NCBI GenBank assembly: GCA_036245805.1
Contig: BTRK01000002.1
Coordinates: 2,910,689-2,974,688 of the forward strand
DNA length: 64,000 nucleotides
Reading direction: 5' to 3'
From: Pristionchus mayeri
Lineage: Eukaryota > Nematoda > Chromadorea > Rhabditida > Neodiplogasteridae
The position numbers were made by a program, and so were the translations under genes. The notes below the pieces were generated by a model. The model ran no database searches. It was not told where the DNA came from and worked only from the letters and a program-made list of their open reading frames with translations. Every line of letters begins with the position of its first letter. The stretch's first letter is position 1. Shown piece by piece: positions 20,352 through 28,849 of the stretch.

Positions 20352-23309
20352 ACAAACGCTGCATTCAATATCTTGAAGGTATCGATCGGTTCTTCTATTC
20401 TCGATTTTGAGTCGATCACTGCAGAGGAAATTCGGGTAAGAATGATTCATATTTTTCCCTGGCAGAAATCACATTAACATTTCAAAACAATTCATTTTAC
20501 TCACAACGGTTATGTTTCCGTCAAAATTCTTGGGGAAACGATATTAAATTTTGCATAGTCAGTGCTGCACTCCGATTCGACAACAATAACATGCATGTTT
20601 CAGCACGACGGCGGGTCTTACGCCGGTCGCGTCATTCAGCGGTGCGGCGGCACGGGTCGGAATCACGCAGAGGCCATCGGAAGATTGCTTGATGCAGCTG
20701 CTGCAGCTCGCGGTAAACATACGATTGTTGCGGGCTGTGAAGGCGCGTTTTGCCCCACAATTTTCCAATAGTCTGATATTTACGCTACATGTAGGTGAGC
20801 TTTTTTGTGAAAGTAACTTTATAAGACGCCGCTGGAGCTGATGATGCTGACGGTGAACATGCAACTCCATCTGCCGCAGGTGCATTCATTTACATATGAT
20901 AAGAAGATTTATGGTACATACATGATCTCGGATGCTGCACACTAGACTCAGAAAACAAGAAATTCGCCGAAACTCCCACTCGAGTCACTGGCTAGTCCTT
21001 GTTTGTTTCAGAAGCTTCCGGCGATGCTGCAAGGAGTGGTAGCTGCTCTCCAGTCACCCTGCTCTCAGCTGTTGGCTGCGATGCAAATGGAGAACACCTT
21101 ATGAGGACGACTGCTAAATACGCAGTGAATGACTTGTTGAACAATCGTCTGACTCTCTTGAGTTTGCACGCTCTCTCTCCGGTCAGAGAGACAAGAGATC
21201 GTGCAAACTGAAGAGAGTCAGACCATTGCTCGACTCTTTCTACTAGGATTGCTGTAAATAATTAGACTCTCTTCATTTTGATTTATGAGTTAGAGAGAAC
21301 GAGAAATAAAATGAAAAATCACAAATAAATTATTTTTTTCAATTTTAATTAAAATTAATATACAGTGCCGCACGGTCTCCTCAGAGACGAGCGCGGCGCA
21401 GCGTGGCGCGGCGGGTCGCATTAGTTCGCATCACTCCCATAGACACTTCAAAGTGGGTATTTTTTGCTGAATTTTCGGCTTTTGGTTCTTGTGATGACTA
21501 CCAATCGATCTGCGAAATCTGCATTTCTAAATATTCAGTTTGAGTTATTATTCGGATGTGTCATCTTTGGAGCCCCTCTCATCCCTCCCCTCATTTCCCT
21601 ACGATATCATTCGTCTTCATTCTGGCTAGTGAGCGGTGTCGTAGGGAATGAGGGGAGGGGAGGAGAGGGGGCTCCAAAGAAGACCCTTCCGAACAGTAGC
21701 CCAATCTGAATATTTTGGCTCATAGATATCGCAGATCGATCTGTAGTTTTCAGAAGAACCCACATTCTAAAATTCAACGAAACATACACACTTTAAAGTG
21801 CCTCTGGGAGTGATGCGACCTAATGCGACCCGCCGCGCCACGCCGCGCCGCTCTCGTCTGGGAGGAGACCGTGCGGTGCTGTACTAATTACTGCTAATTA
21901 AGGACGTTGCTCGCGTTCTTCGCAGTCCTTCTGCGCCCACTGCCACCCACATGTCGATGAATCAGAAGGGAAACATACTGTTTGGAATCTCTTGCTTCGA
22001 GCAGATTCTGAGGGAGATCACGCCGGATTACGTGAGCAATGTTGCAATTTTGGCAATTATATGACTGAGATTGAGCATGCAATTTAGCTACAGAATTGCA
22101 AATGCTCGCATCTTGGAAAGCGTGATGAACATTGTGCGACCGGAAACGCCATTTTCGAGTAGATTTGGCAAACAAATTAGGTTCATGATTCAGATCGAGG
22201 CTAACCAGGACGTGCTCATCGCTGCCGACTACATCTTCTGCGATGCGAACGTTCCAGTTCCAGCTCTTTCGAAAGTGCTCGAAATCGCCACATTTCACAA
22301 AGTAAAAGGTGAGTTTTAAGATAGCATAGTCTCAAAATTCTAAAAAGAATTTCTTACTTGGAAAGCATTCTCCTGACTCTACACACTCCTGATTGGTACG
22401 GATGAGCACTACGGTTACAATTTACATCGTTAGGTCTGCAACTGGAAAAGTTTATATTATTTCAATTGTCAGTGTGGTACGAACCGACCGAGCTGTCGAT
22501 ATCCTCGAAGTTTCTCGATTCTGCTTTCTGCTCCGCCATTTCCGTCATATCTCCTAACATCAGCGAATTTCTGCCAATTTTGAGAAAGCTGGGAGTAGAT
22601 TCAGATGGTTTGTTTCTTTATACATATCACGTTGTTTCCTTGATAGATACATGACGCGAATTGAACGATTCAAAAAATAAAATAGTAAAAGATAATTTTT
22701 TTTAGAAACCTTGATCACCTCTCCTGCTGCTCTACTTGAACTCATCCAGTCACTCCCTCCTCTCTTGCCCCATCTCGACATACTGATGGTGACATTTGAC
22801 GTGCAGGGATCACTGATAATCACGAAGGAATTTGTCGCTGAGAAATATGAGGTTAGGCTTACAATGTATTCGATACATTGACAAAATCGTGTAATATCTA
22901 TTTAAAAGTAAAACTTGAACTTATTTTAAACGATGATTCGTTGAGCTTGTTGTATGTTTCATAGTTAGGATCATTGTAAAATTCAAGGTTTGCGACTGCG
23001 CATGGGGACACGCCCACATCATTCCTTCACCTCAAGTCGACGAGATCGTTTCAGTTTCGGGAGCAGGAGACAAGCAAGTTTCTTAATTCATTAAATACAT
23101 TTTTTTCTTATTTTTTTGCATATTTTTTACTATTTTCAAAAGAAAAATTGTAAATACACATTAATTTCAGTCTGAACGCTGCCCTTCTTACTTCGCGTCT
23201 GCTCGGCAGATCGCTGGAGGAAGCGATCGATTTTGCACTCCGAGCCGTTGCTATTACACTCCAATCGACGGAAGCGATCCCGGACGGAATTCACGAGTTG
23301 CAATTTTAG
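20337..23309 (+). CDS. PfkB-family sugar kinase, pseudouridine-kinase-like, 374 aa
   Basis: Ten exons join in frame: 20337-20435, 20604-20712, 20826-20879, 21012-21124, 21903-22031, 22194-22308, 22473-22607, 22706-22851, 22988-23073, 23171-23309 (1125 nt with TAG). Motifs in order: VSIGSSILDFE (N-terminal strand), GGTGRNHAEAIGRL (PfkB signature 1 area), VTLLSAVGCDANGEHL, GNILFGI...ITPDY, ADYIFCDANVP, VWYEPTEL, and SVSGAGDNLNAALL, whose GAGD holds the catalytic aspartate and anion hole. The VWYEPT and CDANVP pattern is closest to eukaryotic pseudouridine kinases, which phosphorylate the nucleoside; no fused glycosidase domain is visible. An unusual Ala/Gly/Asp-rich linker (~40 aa) follows GRL. 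Intron 9 begins with GCAAGT, a GC-AG intron, which is the only phase-correct solution. Intron 4 (778 nt) carries hairpin B and a 523-bp MITE. Confidence 0.75.
21142..21228. repeat. Short hairpin element (copy B), in kinase intron 4
   Basis: Arms GTCTGACTCTCTTGAGTTTG and complement, nearly identical to copy A at 8118-8202, with CTCTCTC...GAGAGA in the loop side. A second small hairpin-like segment (GACTCTCTTCATTTTGATTT...) follows at about 21264-21312. Confidence 0.7.
21361..21883. mobile_element. 523-bp palindromic MITE, TA...TA ends, Tc1-like
   Basis: It starts TACAGTGCCGCACGGTCTCC and ends with the near complement GGAGACCGTGCGGTGCTGTA. The whole element folds as one long imperfect hairpin with its apex in the 21560-21684 hairpin. 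TA at both ends fits the Tc1/mariner target duplication, and CAGTG is a common Tc1-type terminus. It encodes no protein and lies inside intron 4 of the PfkB kinase, in non-coding sequence. Confidence 0.75.
21560..21684. repeat. Apical hairpin of the kinase-intron MITE (copy H)
   Basis: The left arm GTCATCTTTGGAGCCCCTCT pairs with the right arm ending GGGGGCTCCAAAGAAGAC. The stem contains CCCCTCATTTCCCTACG / CGTAGGGAATGAGGGG, similar in design to the scattered hairpins. Confidence 0.65.
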
Positions 23310-23445
23310 ATATACTAATATTGTATGCCTTTTCTGTGTTGACGGTTCTGCACATCTCATCAATTAACTGTTATGATGAGTTTGTGCAGTTTTTAATCAT
23401 TTTAAGTATCTTGTCTAATTTACTCGCAAAATATACATTTTAATG

Positions 23446-23538
23446 ATGCCAAAACGGCGCGCGCTCTCCTCGTTCTCTCGCTCTGTCTGACCGGCGAGAG
23501 AGCGTGTGAAACGAGGAGAGCGCGCGCCGATTTGGCAT
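23446..23538. repeat. Short hairpin element (copy F)
   Basis: Very GC-rich arms GGCGCGCGCTCTCCTCGTT and complement, loop side CTGACCGGCGAGAGAGCG. It lies 140 bp downstream of the kinase stop and 115 bp before the giant TIR element. Confidence 0.7.
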
Positions 23539-24375
23539 AACTAATACATTTCCAATGTTGCAATGTTGACAATACGCGTTCCCATTACCATCACTGTATA
23601 CAATACACGTTTGTCAGTCTCTCCTATTTGCATGGGCATGGGTCACTGGTAAATATCGTGCACCGAGTCCACATTGAAGAAACATGTTCCATAATGTTCC
23701 ATAGTGGAACATTTTTTTCCATGTTTTTCCATTTTCGAAATTCTATATTAAAATGGATGAACTGATGGCTGTATTTGTGTGCGGAGCTTCAATACTTTAT
23801 TTTTAATCGATTTGTGTGAAAAAAGAAGAGAAATTATTCATTAATTTATTATTTGAGCGATTTCAGCAAAAAAATCCTATAATTGGCATTTTGCGATCGC
23901 TAAAAGTTTACTACAGAGCAGGTTACGGTACTCACTGGTCTTTCGTGAGTTGTTCTCTTTTATCTTTGCCTATTCCCGCATTCACTTTTTTCGGAGTTTC
24001 TAATCAATAATTCACTGCTTTCTATTGATTATTTGCTGCAATTCCATGTCCTCATATCACCACCAGAGTATCCGCCTCTGTTCAATGCCCTGTTCGCTTT
24101 CAAAAACCGCGTCATTAAGCTAACTTCATTGTTTAATTGCAATTGCTCTGTTTTTGTGCTCATGTATTGGACGCCCATGCACGTTTCACTACCCACTACT
24201 CTTATTTAGCATGCGCCGTGTTCGTGTTTAGTCGATATTCACACTTTGACTATGGGAAAATCGATTTATAGTATGTTTTTGAGGCCACTTTTCTCGCGTG
24301 GTTTGCTTGCTTTTCGCCAAGTTGTTTTCCCCTTATTGTTCGATTTTCGTGTTGTTTAAATTTAAATATTCTAGG

Positions 24376-24947
24376 ATGAACCGCACTCTCGGATTCCTTC
24401 GCCTCGCTGTTCGCGCCACCCAGCAGTCGCGCGCATCCTCCGGGCAGCTCGCGCCCGCCGAAATCACCATCACCACCTGGAGAAAGGTACGCCTCCTTTA
24501 CGTTACAATATTAGTTCATTCTATCCCTGGTCAAGCAACGTATTTATATTCCTCTTTTCCAGGACCACGCGAAGCACGGGAGACGTCAGCTAGCCCTACC
24601 TCAACGTGCGCAACAAGGTTATTTTTCATTTATTTATTTAAATTTGTGCGGTTTGCTCACTTTCGAGTAACCATGATGCACTTTTGTAACCTTATTTTTA
24701 TGAGAGAACTTGAAACGCCCTTCTTTTACTAGTGTCTGTAAATATGCGTTTTTGATAGAGAGAGAACTCGCAAGTAACCATAGTCATAGTTACCGAATTT
24801 TGTTTGATTCGGTCACCAATCTATACATTAATCCTACTCCGTTTACAGCCTTTCCCTTGGGGCGATGGCAACCACTCCCTCTTCCACAACAAGAGCGAGC
24901 AGTACGTGCCCGGAGTGGGCTTTGAGGAGGACCGCAAGCACCACTAG
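24376..24947 (+). pseudogene. COX6A: Captured COX6A gene fragment, left arm
   Basis: Three exon-like blocks: 24376-24486 (MNRTLGFLRLAVRATQQSR..., a mitochondrial-targeting-like N-terminus), 24563-24617 (DHAKHG, then YLNVRNK in another frame) and 24849-24947 (PFPWGDGNHSLFHNKSEQ ... to TAG). The PFPWGDGNHxLFHN motif is diagnostic of cytochrome c oxidase subunit 6A. It is broken: the membrane-helix exon is missing, and the middle block has a one-base shift with an in-frame TAG before YLNVRNK. It cannot make a full subunit. Splice sites remain intact (GTACGC donor, TTTCCAG acceptor), suggesting capture of genomic rather than spliced sequence. Confidence 0.8.
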
Positions 24948-25158
24948 AGGAGCAACGAGTAGATGAAGGTGAGTTGCTTATCTTCTTCCATACTCGTATT
25001 GCTGATCTACGTATTGAATTTATTGTATTCTTGCTGATTGTTTTAGTGTGACTACGCACAGTGATGGTCCCCACGTTTTTAGATAGCACCACATGAATAT
25101 TTTTTTTCGTTTAAATTTCGGCCAAGGAAATTATATTGTTATGTTCTTCCCCTTACAG

Positions 25159-25953
25159 GCCCGGCGAGCGACATGAGAATCTGAAGGCAGACCTCGTGAG
25201 GAGAATCAAAATGCTCGAGTACTGCCCCAAGCAGGAGAGGTATGCCGTGTCTCATCCATTTCCTGCACACATTTCGTTGTTAGTTCATATCCATATTCGT
25301 CTTTTCTTTTCTGAAAATTAGAACTATATTTTTCTCTCGTTACAGTGAACTAATCCCGGATTATTGTTGAAGACAAATTTATCAGCTCAGTCATCTTCGG
25401 TTATTTCAGAAACAAAAACTACCACCTGACGAACAGCTGAGAAGAGCCGCCGAAATACGAGGAGGGCGCCCCCGGTTTGTTGATTTTATGTGGAACTCAT
25501 TTCTTTTTATTGCTCACGCTTCCCGATTCCGTATGTAAGATGCGAACAGTACGAGTCAATTTATCATAGCAATATACTTAACTATTTTAATTTGAAAAAT
25601 TAAATTCTTGCAGATCCGAACGAGCCCATCGATGTGGACGCCTACCCACTGGAGTCAGCGAATGCGATTGGATGGAAGCAGGGAAGGGAACTGCTGAGGA
25701 AGTATCTAGAGGTGAACGATTGCATCCATTGCCCCCTATGCCTCTATAGTTGATGAATCCCAGTCCTATTTATATCTATTTATATCTAGAGTTGTTGCAT
25801 CTGTTGATACAAAGCTAGACGAATTGAATTAATCTATTTGAAAGCAGCATTAGTAATTATTTAATTAATCGATGTAGGGAATCGGGTACTCGGAGACGAT
25901 TCTGGACATTCGCGGCTTCCGATTCAAGAACCTCCTCGGCACGATTCCACCCG
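25159..25953 (+). pseudogene. Captured host exons of an unidentified gene, left arm
   Basis: Blocks 25159-25239, 25410-25474, 25614-25711 and 25878-25953 have nematode splice sites and consistent phases. They encode for example GERHENLKADLVRRIKMLEY, PKYEEGAP, DPNEPIDVDAYPLESANAIG and GIGYSETILDIRGFRFKNLL. One in-frame TGA lies in the second block. The gene family was not recognised. The blocks follow the COX6A fragment on the same strand and are repeated in the right arm. Confidence 0.5.
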
Positions 25954-26255
25954 GTGAGCAGAAGGGATCTCTTGATGGACACCCGAGATGAATTTATTAA
26001 AAGAAAAGTACAATGTAGACAAGAGTTATCGATTTTACTGGGATTATTTAACTGAGAAATATCTCCTGCTTGAATTATATTCACTATAGTAATGCCTGGA
26101 TTCGTTACTGTCAGGTGAAGGAACGAAAATATCCCTTTAGACTTATGAATAATACGATACTGCGCAGTTTTTGGTTTCTGAGATTTCTAGTCATAGTTAC
26201 TGAATTTTGTTTGAATCTTTATCTAATCTATGCATTAATCCTACTCCGTTTGCAG

Positions 26256-26354
26256 CATTTCCCTTGGCGCGATGGAAACCACTCACTCTTCCACAACAAG
26301 AGCGAGCAGTGCGTGCCCGGAGTGGGCTTTGAGGAGGACCGCAAGCACCACTAG
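26256..26354 (+). pseudogene. COX6A: Second copy of the COX6A last exon, left arm
   Basis: A 33-codon block nearly identical to 24849-24947 including flanking sequence (to about 26395), with changes P to H at the first codon, G to R in PWRDGNHSLFHNKSEQ, and Y to C. It shows an internal duplication of ~140 bp or more within the arm. Without the other exons it cannot be functional. Confidence 0.75.
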
Positions 26355-26597
26355 AGGAGCAACGAGTAGATGGAGGTGAGTTGCTTATCTTCTTCCATTA
26401 AAGCGTGACCCTACTCGCATTGCTGTTCTACTTTCTTTGGAACATAAATCTAATTAGTGAAACATTACTGGGACTTGACATCGTATTGTATTTAGTCCAT
26501 TGTTGAATCAAGAATCTTGATGCGATTATTTTTTTCTAAAGGGGAGCGCTTTCTACTTCTCATTCGCAATTTATCAACTTAATTGCATTGCTTTAAG

Positions 26598-26667
26598 ATG
26601 CTGCGCGAGCAGATCAAAGTCGACGACACGACGACGAAGCGCACGCGCGGATTCGGATTCACCACTG
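26598..26667 (+). pseudogene. Captured RRM-like exon fragment, left arm
   Basis: A 70-bp block between TTTAAG and GTTAGT reads IKVDDTTTKRTRGFGFTT in one frame, resembling RNP1 of an hnRNP-type RNA-recognition motif (TKRxRGFGFVTF). A different frame is also open and would continue the phase of the previous captured block, so the RRM reading is tentative. Confidence 0.35.
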
Positions 26668-27376
26668 GTTAGTTCGTTACACATTTCTTTGTTTACTTTA
26701 GACGTGCATAAAAACACACAGCAGAAACTAATTGCGATAAAAATGGTCCAGTTGTTTCTTTATTATAAGTTTGAAACCTGGGTATGCATGGTAGATGGGA
26801 AGGGAGAGTGGGTTGCTTACAATCTTTCATTCGATTGTAAAGGTGTGATAAGCTGAACACGATTGTGACTACTACCTAACAATTTCCCTCATTAGAAAAA
26901 TTCATGCAATCCAAACAATATTTGTTCCAGGCAGTCTCGGATCACTCGACGAGGATAAAGGAATCCCCCTCCCCTCCCTTCCCCTCCCTCCAATTAGTGA
27001 CCCCCCAATGTGATTAGGAGAACATCCGATTATTTTGGACTGATTTATTGCCCCCATTCCCTCTCTTGTTGTTTAGTATGATAACAAGGTTATTTTATGT
27101 TATCAAATCACTGTTATTGCTTCGGCAATTTCATTGTATTTGTAAATTAGTAAATTCTTTACGCTTTTTTTTTTTTTGGTTTGAGCCTCGGGGACACAAG
27201 TACGGATTCCAGTTAGACTACACATTGTGCAACTTAGGCGATCGTGTACATTAGGTCACATCGTAAAAACATCTTTATTGCAATTTTTTGACACATCGGC
27301 GACAAACGATTACGATAGAGATTCGACGATATAACAATTGATAGATTCATCGTGAAAACAGTAGATAGAATGTAAA

Positions 27377-28767
27377 CTAGTCTTTAACGGGCTTTCCATC
27401 TACTTCAATGACTCTTCTCATTTGGGTGTGCACATGTCGAATGTAATTTTGGCATTTATCGGCAGTGAGCACGTTCGTCCAGAACTCGTTGATTCCCTCT
27501 ACTAGGTGGGGCACGTTAGTGGGCTTCCAAGTCGTCTTGAGATATCGCTTCATTTCTCCCCAGACCAACTCCACAGGATTGAGGTCTGGGGATTCTGCAG
27601 GCCAGTCCTCTCTCTTCAATGATTAGGGTTATTTTTATATCTCTCAACTAGAATCACAATGTTTACTTTCTTCACGTTCTCTACCGAGTGCCCTTTATCA
27701 TGCAGATCAGAAATAGTACCTCGATCTCCTCCCTTTTGAGGAACTCCTTGGTTATGTTTGCTTTATGACAGGGCGCATTGTCCTGCACCAGCAATGACTT
27801 CCCTCCGAAGTTCTCCCTAAAACGTGAGTCTTTTCTTCGGATGTAGTTACATTTTGTTTTAGTATTTCCGATAATTCAGACTATTATGAGTATTTATACG
27901 ATACTTACACACCTTTCCCACTCCACGTATCCGTCCCTGAGGATCTTGCAGTACTCGACTGCATCGACTCGGCATGAACCATCAAGGACAACCAGGTTGG
28001 TCGGGCCTTTCCAAGAGATCCCACCCCACACAAGCACCTCAATCAGACACATTTAATTCACAATTGAGATATACTCCAACCTTCTGAGGGTGCTTGAAGG
28101 TACTTTTGATGCGTCTATCCCTTGCCGTAGACAACACCCAGACCTTCCTTGAGTTGGAATCGAGTTGAATCATCGATTCATCCGTGAAGATGTGCTTCCG
28201 GAAGGTACAGTTCTCCTCGATTCGTGCCTTGCACCAGTCGACTCGAGGTTGGCGATTCGCCAGACGGACAGAGTGACCATATCTCACGTCCAGATTGACA
28301 TAGCCAATCTCATTCCTGATCCTTTCCACTGGGTACTCGGATAGCTGAAATAGAAATAATTGGGAAAACAAGTGATTGTGTGTACCTGCAGGCCGAATTC
28401 TGTCTCGATGGATTGGAGAAGAGACGAGAGAGTAATCTCGTCGTCGTCCTCGTACATCTTCGCGATGTGAGACCGAACGGCAGGGTACAGATCGGGAAGG
28501 ATGGTCTCAGGTCGAGGAGAGTACTCCTTCTCCAGCTTGGGTGGAAGGGCAAGAAGACGCTGAATGGTCGTCGGGGAAACCACATGGCCCATGACAAGAA
28601 GGCGCCTCGACATCTCCGTATAAGGGATTCCCTGATCATCCCATCCTACTAAGCAGTCCTTCCATGTCTTGTCCACGTTCTGTTCAAATTATTAATGTTC
28701 ACTTGTGAAAGGAGATGATAAAATGTCGATGGTAAATACTCACAATGCTTGCCAGGGATTGCGCCAT
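27377..28767 (-). CDS. Tc1-family DD34E transposase, 346 aa
   Basis: Six minus-strand exons join in frame: 28767-28744, 28679-28386, 28344-28081, 28037-27913, 27816-27720, 27613-27377 (1041 nt with stop). The N-terminal ~100 residues look like the paired helix-turn-helix region (YTEMSRRLLVMGHVVSPTTI). The catalytic triad is visible as HIFTDES (first D), LLVQDNAPCHKA (second D) and PAESPDLNPVELVWGEMKR (E); 34 residues separate the second D and E, the Tc1 DD34E spacing. VLVWGGISWKGPTNLVV is the usual Tc1 core strand. Length matches the family (about 340 aa). All splice phases agree and no stop was found, so it may be active. It would cut at the ends of the giant element and insert it at TA. Start chosen as the ATG giving the short first exon, 82 bp from the divergent gene. 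Confidence 0.8.
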
Positions 28768-28849
28768 TGTATGAACTCGTTTCCAACGAAGAATGGAGAG
28801 TACCTGGAATGTTAAAATTGAGAAGGACATGCATATCATGGTTTCATAG
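28768..28849. promoter_or_regulatory. 82-bp divergent intergenic region of the giant element
   Basis: Only 82 bp separate the start codons of the transposase (28767, minus) and the accessory gene (28850, plus). Both promoters or a shared bidirectional promoter must overlap here or in the 5' coding parts. No TATA box was identified. Confidence 0.5.

Larger units (their letters stand above)
23656..27254 (+). repeat. Left terminal inverted repeat of the giant element
   Basis: A ~3.6-kb arm. The outer 100 bp hold several TTCCAT/ATGGAA-type motifs (for example CATGTTCCATAATGTTCCAT), candidate transposase-binding repeats. From 24376 inward it contains host-like exon fragments on the plus strand, including two partial copies of the last COX6A exon. 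Only scattered single-base and homopolymer differences from the right arm were noticed. Confidence 0.85.

Noticed and set aside
24298..24732. 144-codon ORF across the COX6A fragment (and its mirror at 33425-33859)
   Set aside because: It reads through introns and out of the COX6A frame; only the exon blocks match a known protein.
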